Below are positions 38,071 to 48,974 of a stretch of 64,000 bases of DNA, one piece after another. The stretch comes from Coniochaeta sp. PMI_546. Lineage: Eukaryota > Ascomycota > Sordariomycetes > Coniochaetales > Coniochaetaceae. The notes beneath the pieces are model-generated. The model was not told the DNA's origin. It saw only the letters and a list, made by a program, of their open reading frames with translations, and did not search any database. Location: contig MU271145.1 of the NCBI GenBank assembly GCA_021432605.1, positions 496,001-560,000 of the forward strand. The letters run 5' to 3'. A program made the translations under genes and the position numbers. Position 1 is the first letter of the stretch, and each line of letters starts with the position of its first letter.

Positions 38071-38985
38071 TTACCTCACACCTCTCGTCAGCCTAGCGGG
38101 AAACGGCACTGTCTGGCTCGCAATAACCGATACTGGTGTCCCATCCCCTATACTTAGACTCTTCCCCTGCTGCCCCAGCGCAACAGGCGCAGCACCGCTA
38201 ACCACTGTGGGCCCAGGAATGGCATACGTCGTCAGATTCTTATATATGTCGATATCCACTCCCGGATCGCTCGCTCTATACAACTTTGTCGCCTCGACTC
38301 CCTGGCCCAGCACCAGTTTTCCGCTCGCCGTGGGCGTGGCTTTGTCAGAGGGCATAATCCACAGATTTACGCACTGCGGATAGTTCTGCGCCCCGTCGGG
38401 CTGATTGGCGTAATGCAGTGCCACGATCTCGTGGCGGAGGACGTATGCGCCTGGCTCGAGAGTCGGAGGTATTTCGAGGAGCCAGCTGTTGTTACTCGCT
38501 ATCAAGACATCTGTTGCCCAACTCCCGGGCGGGCCGCCGGACTCGGTTACTAGCGCCGGAAAACTGTTGTCAATCTTGGAAAATGACAGTTTTGTCTTGT
38601 CGACGCTCGCACAGCCATCCGCTGCGGAGCAGGGGGCGAGGTAGGAGAGCACCGGCCCGTGGTGTGATAGCGGCCAGCCATTCCACTGGATGTTCATCTT
38701 GTCGCCGGCCCGTATCGGGACATGGGCTTTCGCTGGTGTTGCGTTGCGGTGGCAAATTATGTCAGGGTTAGAGTAATTCGATGGAGGCACGAAGCCGTCA
38801 TCGGTTGCTGATGTCGACCAGCCTATAACGTTGTCTGGGTTGTTCGGCATATGTGGGTTGAAGCCTTGGTATAGAAGGCCGTTGACTACCACGTAGTTGA
38901 TGTGGGAGTGGGCTGACGCAAGATTGAAGGTAGTGACTGCCAGAGCCGTGGCTGTCGTCAGAAGACGTGAGCGGAAGCAAGGCAT
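38071..38985 (-). CDS. AA9 lytic polysaccharide monooxygenase (formerly GH61)
   Basis: Intronless, 304 residues. The Met at 38985 starts a signal peptide (LTTATALAVTTFNLASA); cleavage leaves His26 as first residue of the mature enzyme (HSHINYVVVNGL), as required for the copper histidine brace. An in-frame start at 39027 would only lengthen the leader. The second copper ligand is in LSHHGPVLSYLAPC (H108/H109 region), and the axial Tyr and Gln lie in AQNYPQCVNLWI. The enzyme cleaves cellulose or related glucans oxidatively outside the cell, using H2O2 or O2 and an electron donor. There is no carbohydrate-binding module; the end (residues ~240-304) is a Ser/Thr/Pro-poor extension of unknown role. 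The family call is firm; regioselectivity cannot be read here. Confidence 0.94.
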   Translation of the reverse strand: MPCFRSRLLTTATALAVTTFNLASAHSHINYVVVNGLLYQGFNPHMPNNPDNVIGWSTSATDDGFVPPSNYSNPDIICHRNATPAKAHVPIRAGDKMNIQWNGWPLSHHGPVLSYLAPCSAADGCASVDKTKLSFSKIDNSFPALVTESGGPPGSWATDVLIASNNSWLLEIPPTLEPGAYVLRHEIVALHYANQPDGAQNYPQCVNLWIMPSDKATPTASGKLVLGQGVEATKLYRASDPGVDIDIYKNLTTYAIPGPTVVSGAAPVALGQQGKSLSIGDGTPVSVIASQTVPFPARLTRGVR

Positions 38986-39844
38986 CTTGGCTGTGCTGGA
39001 CGCCTGCATACGTGTATGTCCTCTCAAAGACTTGCAATACGGGATGCTCGCGACTCCTCCTTGTTGTTGATGTGCAACCTGGAGGATTTTCTTGAATATG
39101 CCAAGAAGAGGAACAGCATCTGGCCAAAATGCATATCAAAACGACTATAAGGTCCGCTTTTAGAGTCTTTCTCGAATCGATGTCTCCAGTAGCTTGGGAA
39201 TAAAGTGGCACGGAATTCGCTCCTCCATCTTCGGCACGGTTTGTGAAGTCAAAAGTCCAGTTTGCGGCCGTGTGTCGCGATTTCCGGGTATCTCGTGGCA
39301 TTAATTCGTGGCATATAGCCTGCAATACCCAGAAATACGGAAGTGTGATTCAAGAGTGGCGTTGATGTGGGATAAAATGTCAGAAACAAATGAGCTCTAC
39401 CTAGAGTCCAGTGACTTTCCGGAAGCTGAACTCGGCCATGTGCTATGAATTTTGGGAAGAACTCTTAGCTTGCGTGTCGATCTGTACTCGGGACGGCAGA
39501 TCATGGGGTCTGCTTGATATAGCAATCTAGAAGTGATATACTCTCGTCATCTTAGCCTTCCGGATAAACGGTTGTCGCATACGTTGCATGAGTATGATTG
39601 TGGGGTTCATATATCCGAGCTTAGGTATGCCAGAAAGAATTCGGAGACTTGGCCCTCATATTTTTATGCTCCAATTGTGGCATCAGTGGCAGTTGACAAC
39701 AGAGCGCGGCGACGCGAGTGCAACCCTTGATACTCTCGATTATGGGCATGACACCGGCCGAGGAAGCCACCATGCAACATATCGTGGGTCTATGAAGTGT
39801 AGCGGTCTGATCGACGTCGAGATGTATGTTGTGGAAACCGCGAA
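38986..39844. other. Intergenic, promoter side of the LPMO gene
   Basis: Open frames here (38798-39325 and 39588-40049) overlap real genes in antisense or lack protein features. Nothing else recognised. Confidence 0.45.
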
Positions 39845-41050
39845 TTATGGACGAGACTCCGGAGGGTACTTATATGCCATCCAGGCCAAAATGAGCTGTA
39901 ACAGACCGACAATGAAGGACAATAGTCCGAAGAGAGCGGATAAGAAGAGACCGATTATGGCAATCGTCAGCGCATTCCGTTCTGACGTATGGCGCTCAAA
40001 CCAAGCGACAATAGCGTTCTTGGGCGGTGGTCGTTTTATGACTTCGTAGAGGGCCGTCAGTCGATCTCCCCAATAGTTAAACGTCATGTCGTCTGGAACT
40101 TTCCGAACGAACTCGATCCATCTAGCTTCGGCATCAAAGCCTTGCTTCTGTATCATCGTCTCCAGAGCTGCGTGCGACTTGCTATCACGCACGCTGGTGA
40201 CGGGAAACAAGACTTCATGGAATGTAAGCAGAGTCTCAAGAAGAAGCCTAGGCGGTAGTGTGCATCTGCCATATCATCAGTCAGAAAATGAAATCATAGG
40301 TGCGACCTGTGTCTAGTGTAGCACTCACCTCCTTATACTCTCCTCAAAGTTGAGGTCAAGAAGATCGTCCTTACTCTTAGCCAGATGTGCCCTCAGAAAA
40401 GACACCTGGTAGAATACTTTGAGTGTCATCGTCTTGACATCCAACACCAAGTGCTCAAGTAAATTATTCGTGCCTCTGATTTTGATCCCGTATCTCTTAC
40501 TGAGCTTCCATGCTTTAAGTGAGGATTTGTGCTTTATCATTTCTGCTGTGCGCAGCTGTCGTTCTGGTGTCTGGACTAACTGTGCTCCAGACTGAAAGGC
40601 ACTTTCGACAAAGGAAAGAAACGACACGTTCTCTTCCCACTTGAAGCGGTGTCCACCGATGTTCGTTGGGTTTTGAAGGTGATAGTCATCACGCGTACAG
40701 TCAAGGTCAAGGGCGAAGGCGACATCGACGGCCACCCTGGCTACATATTCCTTTTCTCTCTGGCTAGCGTTTGCATCCTTCGACAAAACAGCTTCAGTGA
40801 GGAAATCGTTGTATCGAATTCGCGGGTTTCGCACGATAATTTGTACACAATCGAGAACGTCGGCGTGGCTGTTCAGCGCCGGTGTTTCAACTTGGATGAC
40901 GGCGTCCCCAGAGGAGGCTGGGCATACGGCGGAGCAGTAATGCTTGAAGTAGGCTCTGAATCTGGAACTGTCGGCATACTTGATCTGATCTTCACCAAAT
41001 ATTGCCCTCACTATCTCTTGTCGTTCGGTCTCGACTGGCGCGAGCATCAT
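39845..41050 (-). CDS. Fungal protein with C-terminal membrane segment, unknown function
   Basis: Exons 41050-40329 and 40265-39845 give 380 residues. The splice joins ESIRR to CTLPPRLLLETLLTFHEV. The C-terminal half is a pattern I have seen in many fungal accessory genomes: LPPRLLLETLLTFHEVLFP, then a stretch with FNYWGDRLTALYEVIKRPPP, a basic and aromatic AWFERH, and finally two close hydrophobic segments (LTIAIIGLFLSALFGLLSF, IVGLLQLILAWMAYKYP). The first half is a helical domain with Cys and aromatic residues (YFKHYCSAVCPASS) and no recognised motif. It resembles a membrane-anchored protein with a cytosolic N-terminal domain. Such genes often come in variable multigene families near heterokaryon-incompatibility loci; this is recollection, not something the window shows. 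Confidence 0.75.
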
Positions 41051-41473
41051 TCAACTTTACGCAAAAAATACACAGACGACAATTTGAGGCCATAGAATGG
41101 AGAGAAGGGATATCATCAAGCTCAGAAGACATCCACGAGGTTGGAGAGTGTTTTGAGGTGAAGGCCAAAGCTGGGTGTGCCAGATCGCCTGATTGTGGCA
41201 GTGTCTCTAGCCGCTCGCAGTGACTGGACATCCAAGCAAACCTGCAGGTCGTATCCCTCCTATCACGAATGGGGGAGGCGTGAGGCGTTACGGTGGCTGT
41301 TGCCACTTAAACACCTCAGCTCACGCCATCCACAAACACAGTTGTCACCGGGCGGCTTCACACAACTTGGAATGTCCATCCAACACCGTATTCAACACAG
41401 CTAATATGGTGGACCTTTTCCCACCCCAAGCAGCATCAGACCAGTCAGTGTTTTTCTGAACTATATCGGTGCG
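41051..41473. other. Divergent intergenic region
   Basis: Promoter region shared between the gene on the minus strand and the protease gene on the plus strand. No other feature recognised. Confidence 0.45.
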
Positions 41474-44400
41474 ATGCTAACAGAGATAAGGACAAGGTCA
41501 TCACAGCCTCGAGATGACGAATCTTTCCAAGGAAAGTCCGATCTGTTCTCGTCCTTCCGGCTTCTCCAGGACAGGGTGAAGCGCTTCGCCATTTCAGCAC
41601 GCAAATCCAGTCCTCTCGCGACACAGGAGGACAACCGGCTCGATGTGCCGATACTCCCCAAAAAGCAAATTCCCGGACGCATCGATTATCGCATCGAGTT
41701 GACCAGTACAGAGAGGCCACCCATGAAGCTGGTCTCTACTTCTCAGAATGGCGCTGCGGTGAACTCAAACGACAGCCATCCAAGTGTTCCCGGCAAAGGA
41801 GCAGTAGAAATACTAAGCAGTTCGCCCTGTGCGGCCGAAACCTGCGGTAACGGCACTGTTGCATCAGCTCAAGTGCCTCCACTGTCCGCGGCCTTTACAA
41901 ACAGTCTTGGAAACAGCTTTAGCCTTGATTCCAACATATGCGCTACTCGAGCAACCAGTGCCTCGCCGGGCCATAATAGCGATATTTTGCAGGTATCACA
42001 GTCGGCGTCACCGATCCTTGCAAGCGACCCTTTCCGCGACCCGATCCGAATCCCTTGCTGCTCGCCGACAACATTTGTCTACCCACACAGCAGAAGCATT
42101 ATAGAAGAGACCTACGGTGAGAGATTTCAGGAAGTTGTCAACATATTCCGCCGTAATATCAATGACCATCCCCGCCTCAGAGACTTTCTTCATTACATCG
42201 ACTATACTCTCAAGTTATGTGGACCCTCTATCACGGATTCACATCCATCTATTCTGGTGTTCTGCCGCAACAGCGAGTTTAAGAACGGACTGAGGACCCT
42301 CTTGACGAGCAAAGAGCTTAAATACCAGTACAGTCTGCGTCGACAAGACAGCAAATATACATGGCTGGGAACACAAGCGTCATCCGCCGAAGATTGTCAC
42401 AGGCCTCTCTTCAACCTATACTTCTGGCGCCAACGTAGGCCTAGGACCTTGTATTGGGGTCAAGCGCCAGTTCGCATGTATCCTCTCCCGAATACGTCGC
42501 CAATCCACAGACACATTCCTACGGGACTCACCATGTGCGGTTCTAGTGTGGAACTTCTGGGGAGCAGACCCAAGTTATCCACGATTGGGTGTATACTCCG
42601 GATCGACTCAGAGTTCTATGCTGTTACTTCGATGCACACATTCACTTCATCTTCGGACATTGAAGAAGGTCCGGTCAATCTCCATGGCGCCAATAACGAC
42701 TCTCCTACCCCTGATACTGACACATTGGACTTGGTGGATGAGGATTACCTTGTCGATGAAATTGAGTATGATAGCTACGACGAAGACAGTGAGGAGGAGT
42801 TAGCAACTGGGGACGTTCGCCCGAATATCATGGGAGAGTCCTTCGAGCAAAGGGAGACCACCGTGTTTTTGAAAAAGGAGGAAAGCATGTTGGCCCTATT
42901 CCCTACATTTGAGGCACTCGATGCAGTCAATAAGGACTACGACTGGGCGCTTATCAGACTGACGGACAAGATGCACTGGCGACCCAATGCATTTGTCAGT
43001 CCTGCGTTGCTGCGTCCCACGTTCCTCTTCCGAGTGGCCGAACTCCAACCCATGCAAGAGACGCGAGTCTTGGTTATCACAGGGAGAATCCTGCCACTGG
43101 AAGGGGTACTTCAGCCAGGAACATCTGTTCTGGGCGGTTGCAGTGGCAAAACACCATCCACAATGTGGACGCTGATTCTGGACGAACGTGACGGTAAGTC
43201 GTTCCGCACTCCCTTCGCAGATTGACTTTCTGCTGTCACATCATACGGTTCCAGATAATCTGACACGTTGATTGCTCTTAAGGTCTGGTAAAGGGTGACT
43301 CCGGATCACTTGTGGTTGACGCTAGAACCCATGCGATTTATGGCCATGTTGTCGGCTCAAACCCCATCGGAGAAGTCTATGTCAGCCCTTATAGTGCTGT
43401 CATCGACCAGATTCGGACCCAATTCCAGGCTTCAACAGTCACAATACCTGACCCCATAACTACACTTTCAAGTCTGATACAGTCCTATGCCACATCGATT
43501 CCGGGGTCAATACGTGATCAAGTCGACTCACGTTCCCTGGCGGAACTGGAGGACTTCTGCAGCAACACCATCCATACACCTGACAGAGTCGAACGATTGC
43601 TGTCACTCTTCGTCTCTCTAGTAGAATTGCCACTGGACTCTTATCAGCTTCAGTCGGCGAACAAAATGGCCGACACACCAGATGATACAGGTTCAACTGA
43701 AACCCAAATCCCATCCCACGGCCGGGAAGCTCCTAGCAACAAGGAAGACGTGCCCGGTCAGAAGCTCTTCGTCGAAACGCAATCTACTAACACGAACGAA
43801 AAGCATGACAAGATACAGAAGTCTGAACCATCTTTAGAGTTGACGCGTTTAGTGCCTGGCTCATCTCGGTCTCCGACTCCTCCTCCGTTGCCATTCCGAG
43901 TCTCAGATGATTCCTCGTTGACCAAATCATCTCATCCAATGCTTTCAACAACGGAACACGAGGTCTCCGCTCTGTCGGTACTCCCTTCACAAACTCTCGT
44001 TAACCAAGGCCCCGTCTTCGAACGTTCCCATGACCGCTCTAGAGATCGCCATAACGGGGAGCGCTCGCTGAGCCGGCTCGATTGGCACAGAAGGCAATGG
44101 GATAAGGCTATCCCGCCGAGAGAGGATCACGATCGTGCCCGCAGTCGGCTCATGACGGCGAAGCATCTCATGCAGTATACCTCATCTCATCTAGACTCCA
44201 GTCTCGGAGTAGGCGTGCTGGGTGCTATCGTCGGCGGTCTAGCCGCAAGAGAGACCCATGAAGCAGCCTCTCGAACGGGGAAAGGCGACCAGAGTCAACA
44301 TACCAGCAATACCAGCGAAACGAGCCAAGGGGTTCAGCTTCTCAGCAGTATTGTAGGCGCTGCCATTGGTGGACTAGGCGCACATGCGTTAGAGAAGAGG

Positions 44401-44883
44401 ATTGAACAAAATAAGAATAGCGCCAAGGACGGGCAGGGCCTGCCGATTCTAGGAGATTCGCAATTGCCCAGCGATGACTCTCGGAAGGCGGGTGGTTCTC
44501 GCCCATCTAGAACAGTAAGATATCTGACACGGAGGCGCCGGTCGTCGTCAACCCCGGAAGTCCCAGAAGACGATTCAATATCGTCGCATGCGTCTCTAGA
44601 GGACTCTTTGGGGTCGGACTATTCGGACTCAGATGATGTCCAGACGACAGCGAGACCATACGGCAGTCGTCATAAGGGTAAGAGACGGACTGGAATGGGA
44701 GAAGCTCATCGGAGTCTTTCCTTAGGTCGCAGACGTAGACGGACGGCTGGAAAACTCTTCACAGACGGTCTTGACCGCAGCGAGAGTGATGAATCGGTGA
44801 CTAATAGGGATCTTACCGTTCCTATCCAGGCTGAGATGTCAAATCTAGAGATTGGAACTACCTCTCCTACCCGCTTAAGTTGA
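41474..44883 (+). CDS. Chymotrypsin-fold serine protease with glycine-zipper tail
   Basis: Exons 41474-43193 and 43283-44883 give 1,106 residues. The centre holds a trypsin-like triad: His388 in FYAVTSMHTF, Asp490 in KDYDWALIRL and Ser580 in KGDSGSLVVD, the last reached across the intron. The strand STIGCILRIDSEFYAVTS before the His and the block AIYGHVVGSNPIGEVYVSP after the Ser match the fold. There is no signal peptide, so it acts inside the cell. The first ~330 residues are mixed disordered and helical. After ~residue 690 the tail is Ser/Arg-rich with two glycine-zipper segments, LGVGVLGAIVGGLAARE (~881) and SSIVGAAIGGLGAHALE (~927), able to pack in membranes, and a basic RRRRR-type end. 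Substrate unknown. A cell-death or immune-type effector role is inference. Confidence 0.82.
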
Positions 44884-45058
44884 AGGAGATGATGGATACG
44901 AGCAATCTAAAAGGTAATGACGAGCTTCGGCGAGGTCTTGAGACATTTCCAGCTATGATGGATAAGTCGGGTTGTGGCATTCGAACTTCAACGTCAATCG
45001 TTGCAGAAAGACAGCAAATTCCCATTGCTATTTATGGCTCCTTATAACTTTGCTCGGA

Positions 45059-45832
45059 TCATCCTACCTCCATATCCACGAGTGCAAGCAAGCTGAAGTT
45101 TGGATTTCCGCTCGCATCATCGACATACTTTCTGACAAAACCTAGCACCTTCTCACAGAGAACATCTTCACCCTCAGAAAGCTCAACCAAAGTATCTATC
45201 GGCCCCTTCCGATCCCCGTCAAGCTCGTAAACGCGCCCATCCTTCTGCGACTTGACGTAGCAGATATAGTGGAACTCGACTTCCGCCTCCGCACTCTCCG
45301 GCACAGCACTGTCTCCCTTGAGGGCTACCGTCGTGTGCGCCTTCTCGAGCTCTGCTGACTCCTCGAGCACGCGTGCTCGCCCCTCCGGGGGAAGATCGAT
45401 TGACGCCATCAGAAGCTCTGCGAGAAGACTGCCGGGCTCTATTGCGCCGTTAGATATTGCCACCAGTAATCAGGTTGACACCACTCCAGACTCACCGATA
45501 TGTGTCCTCGCTGCCCCATTACATACCCCATGCAGAACAGCATATAACCCGCACGCATTCTGAATAGTCTGTCTAAACCAAATCACCGGCTCATCCTGTC
45601 CGCTACCCGTGTACTCGGCCCGATCAGACGCGGCGTCCGCTTTGAGCACCTCATCCGCCGGGAAGACTAATACCAACGCCAGAGCCGGATGCGGCAGGAA
45701 CTCCGGTTCGTCGAGCGAAAAGATGTCCTCAAACTCTAGCCGCGGAGACACGCCCAAGAGCCGGATCAGCTCGTTGAAGACTTCTGGGTTTGATTCGAGC
45801 GGGAAAAAGGCTTTCCTCGAGGCTGATACCAT
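45059..45832 (-). CDS. Ubiquitin carboxyl-terminal hydrolase, UCH (C12) family
   Basis: Deubiquitinase that removes small adducts from the ubiquitin C-terminus; yeast YUH1 is the model. Exons 45832-45496 and 45438-45059 give 238 residues, the typical length. The start MVSASRKAFFPLESNPEVF was chosen over an upstream Met because it aligns with the family's first strand. Catalytic residues: Gln88 (oxyanion) and Cys94 in FRQTIQNACGLYAVLHG, His169 in VEFHYICYVK and Asp186 in VYELDG. The crossover loop lies around EPGSLLAELLMASIDLPPEG. The junction ARTHI-EPGSL is spliced with a gtgagt donor and a tctaac branch site. Complete; acts in the cytosol or nucleus. It is a housekeeping-type gene between accessory genes. 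Confidence 0.95.
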
Positions 45833-46720
45833 GGTAATGTGTGGGCACGACAAGAAGGTGGGGGTTTGGGAGTTTATGATTGGAGTGAGGATGGGATGGC
45901 TGAGATGCGTTATGTGGAAGTGATGATTGGATTTGCGTGGAAAGGTAATTGCCTAGAACAGTGCTTATTGGCGGGGTACGCTCACAACAAAGGACAAAAT
46001 GCGTATACAGGTATCTACAAAACTCAGGCACGACTTCAGATTCTCCCTGGAAAATTGGGTGAGGGTATGACTGGCAAAAGCCAAAACTGAGTAAGGTAGG
46101 CAAAAGAACAATGAAGAACAGGTGCCTGTAAACGCCCAGTTCGATGGTATCTTGACGGGAGTTCTTGTTCTTTCCTCTCCTCTTGGAGTTGTGGGGTGAA
46201 CGACGGACGTCCTAATCACCTATTTGGGCACCATCTAGTGCCACTAAACGTTATAAATTCTTCATCTTAGTGATGGGGAGGTGTATGCTTTAGATCTCTA
46301 TACAAGCGTGACCCCTTTTCAAGCTCAGAAGTGTAGAACGCCACATCGAGGCAGCAGAGCAATCTGCCAGTGATCCTCGACAAGCATTCGACAGTGTCGT
46401 GATACTTGTCAGGGACCGCGTAAAGTAGACACAGTAGTAGTGAATGTAGTACTGGTGGTTTTCGTCAGGCTCACTGACGTGCTCGTCACCGGCACCGTCA
46501 GCGTGCTGGTGATATCGCTAGTCAAGGTGCTCGAAGTGGTCGATACGACGAAGGACGTGCTTATGGACGCGTCAGTCAGGATGCTAGAGTAGTTGTCAGA
46601 TTGCAAAGCTTCCACAGGTGGCGGTCGTGTGTGACAGGCAAACTTACGCGATATCAGTGTTCGTAACGGTCGCGCTACAGATGACTTTGAATTAGTGCTC
46701 GGGTAGGTAAAACAAAAAAC
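45833..46720. other. Intergenic, nothing recognised
   Basis: Includes the promoter of the UCH gene. A minus-strand open frame at 46409-46750 ends in a Ser/Thr-rich run (mucin-like) but has no start context or homology that I can see. Confidence 0.45.
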
Positions 46721-46790
46721 GTACAACATCAGGCATTCCCCGGTGGTCACCCACCCGAGTACTACTCTGACGATTAGTGATCTTGTCTAC
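46721..46790 (-). pseudogene. 5S rRNA-derived fragment (3' half)
   Basis: On the minus strand the sequence from about 46790 to 46721 reads like the 3' half of a fungal 5S rRNA: gagtagtactcgggtgggtg, then accaccggggaatgcc, then tgatgttgtacg. It includes the internal-promoter box C region, and a run of six T follows directly (46719-46714), as at a true 5S 3' end. The sequence before it does not fold with it as a 5S 5' half and would make the molecule about 30 nt too long. So it is a truncated or rearranged 5S copy, probably not functional. Dispersed 5S genes and pseudogenes are normal in filamentous ascomycetes. Confidence 0.65.
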
Positions 46791-47535
46791 GGGGTCTGGG
46801 AGGTCCGAAATTGGTCCTTTAGGGGTCAAAAAATGGCAACCTTGGATCTCAACGGTCGCGCCGTATGCGGCCACCCCGTTTGGTCTTTCCATGACACATA
46901 TCAATTGAAGATGATGATACCGCGTAAATCTGTGGCCCGTTAAGGGGCCTATACTGGGCGCACTGTTTGGCACATCTTCAGCTGCCGCATGATTCTAAGG
47001 CACACTGACTACCGGGGGGTTGGAATTCGGGCTCTCCGAACATAAAGGTGTTCATCGTCAGACTCATCGTCAGGGAAGATGTCATCATCGGAGGTCTGCA
47101 ATCTGTCAGGATCTGTATTTGCTTTTCGAGCAACACTAATGGCACAGAGGAACTCCTCCCAGTCCCAATACGACAAAGGGCCGCCAGGCGGTGTAGTCAT
47201 CGACCTCTCTGCAAGGTTACGACAAAGCTCGGTCGCAGAGATTGGTTACGTAAGGTAGTGAAAGATAAGCGACGCTTTTCGGGTTCTATTGGCCGGCGCC
47301 GTTTGTGTTCGCTACGGCTGCACGGGAACGAGAACACGTTGTTAGCAGAACGTCGGAGGGGTAGCTGAGTCATCATTTGGTGGTGGCTTGTGATAGGGAC
47401 GGGTTTTCTTTTATTTCGCTTCACTTGTAAGGCTGGCGATATCCTTTAATCGGTTACCTCCATATTCATATTAGAGAAACTACAAGAAGACGTGGATTGA
47501 CGGTAGGAGGTTGCAGAATGTATTATACATGATCT
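46791..47535. other. Intergenic, nothing recognised
   Basis: A minus-strand open frame at 47009-47200 has an acidic tail (SDDDIFPDDESDDEH), but is too short and isolated to call a gene. Confidence 0.4.
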
Positions 47536-48025
47536 TTATATATTGATGCGGCCTTCTTCTTTTGCTCGACCTTTCCCCTTTGCCGCGGTTCTTCGCTTGG
47601 AAACCTTGAAAGATGCTGGTGTGTGCAACTGTGGCAGCGGATAGCTCTTCTCCTGCAACTTGTAAGCGCCAAGCAAAAGTGTACGGAATGATACAACTCA
47701 CGACCTGGACTTCAGTAGGCGGCCATAGAGGGTTCTGTGAAGCGATGTATCGGTAGAACTTGCCATTTACGTAAAGGAGGAAGTAAATGTCTGCCCTGCT
47801 CAACTCGTGGTACTTGTGAAGGTTGACTAGGATGGTCTCTCTCCGCTTGCGGATCTTCGCTTGCCTCTGCTTTTCTTGGTTGCGGGAGAGAGGCACCGCA
47901 TGTTCGCTTGTTTGATGGGAGGAGTTCTGATCAGCGGGAGTAGACAGGGAGAGAGGCACCGCTTGTTCGCTTGTTTGATGGCAGGGGTTCTGCCTATCAG
48001 CGGGAGTAGCCAGGGAGAAATCCAT
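47536..48025 (-). CDS. Small MADS-like (SRF-type) protein with duplicated N-terminus
   Basis: Exons 48025-47702 and 47652-47536 (49-bp intron) give 146 residues. The core (about residues 50-108), KIRKRRETILVNLHKYHELS, ADIYFLLYVNGKFYRYIAS and WPPTEVQ, has the helix-then-two-strands pattern of MADS-box DNA-binding domains (compare KRRxTLxKKAxELxxLCxADV). After the splice comes YPLPQLHTPASFK and a Lys/Arg-rich end. Related short MADS-like proteins occur in fungi; I am fairly sure of the resemblance but not of DNA binding. The N-terminal 45 residues contain an imperfect tandem duplication (SLATPADRQNPCHQTSEQAV / SLSTPADQNSSHQTSEHAV), also visible in DNA at 47885-48020. A second MADS-like gene lies at 60.4 kb. 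Confidence 0.6.
47885..48020 (-). repeat. Two-copy tandem duplication (~66-69 bp units) in coding DNA
   Basis: Two consecutive units share gagaggcaccgc, tgttcgcttgtttgatgg and atcagcgggagta; they code for the repeated TPAD...HQTSE..AVPLS of the MADS-like protein. The length difference is one codon, so the frame is kept. Confidence 0.85.
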
Positions 48026-48974
48026 CGTAAAGGTAGTCAAACTAGAGAGAATGTAAACTGAGCCTGATACCATGCCATTCTGAACTCTATATACGAGATA
48101 TAGAAGGATCAGCTCAGTGATCGCTTAAGCAAACAAGGATTTGTGTCGTGAAGAATTCGAAAACACGAAATAGAAAACACGAATTGATAACACGAATTAG
48201 AAAAATACGCATTCGCGAACACGAAATAGAAAACAGAACAAAAATGCTGTCGGTCGGTTGAGTGGGTATAAGGCGTTCCAAAAACAGAACAGCCGTACAG
48301 TCCGTACCTAGGGCACGGCCTCAACCGCCGACAATCGCTAATTCAGGGCTCAGGCCCCACCCCTCTGTGAACGGCCAGGTAGGAGAACTAGAGTCTTAGG
48401 GAACAATCGATCCAAAGGCAGAAGCACCACTCTCATCTTGGAGAGGAGTATTATTTTCAAATTATCAACATCTACAACCCGGGTTTGATCCGCCTAGTTC
48501 ACAGAGGGCTTTACGGTTGAAAGCTCCTCTCCGTCCTTCCCATCTTGACAGCATACGTACTCTGTGCCCGTTAATCGTCCGCTGACAGATGAAGCCGCGA
48601 TGTCCAACACGCCACCTACAGGAGTTACATTTCCTTCTATCTAGGACTGAAGTCACCTTATCCGGGCTTGCTCAGCTTGCCCCGACTGCATCTCGGGTGG
48701 ATTATCAGCGGCGGCCCGTTCTGTGGCCATGCTGCCGCCCAACACGTGCTTGACGGAACCCGCCTATGCAATCAGGTACAGGTGTAGAAGCAGGAAAGAC
48801 GGCAAATCCCCGCTCGGCGGGCTGAAGCCCTGTACGCGGACCTCCGAGACACGCCAATTTGCAGGAGGGTAGTGCTGTTGATAAGCTACTTGCACATCCC
48901 ATCTCTTTCACCGCCTGGCTCGCGAAGAAGGAACTCAGTCTGTGGGCAAGTGACGCTGAGAATTGTGGACAGTA
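48026..48974. other. Intergenic with a short minisatellite
   Basis: Apart from the minisatellite at 48150-48238 nothing is recognised. Several short open frames are not supported. Confidence 0.45.
48150..48238 (+). repeat. AT-rich minisatellite
   Basis: Five or six degenerate copies of a ~15-bp unit like aacacgaattagaaa, beginning at gaattcgaaaacacgaaata and ending at gaacacgaaatagaaaaca. Confidence 0.75.

Noticed and set aside
41406-41446. Possible first exon (MVDLFPPQAASDQ) for the protease gene
   Set aside because: The intron needed would be only about 40 bp, shorter than any other here; the start at 41474 was kept.
46409-46750. Ser/Thr-rich mucin-like minus-strand frame
   Set aside because: Overlaps the 5S-derived fragment and has no signal peptide or good start; low-complexity sequence alone is not enough.
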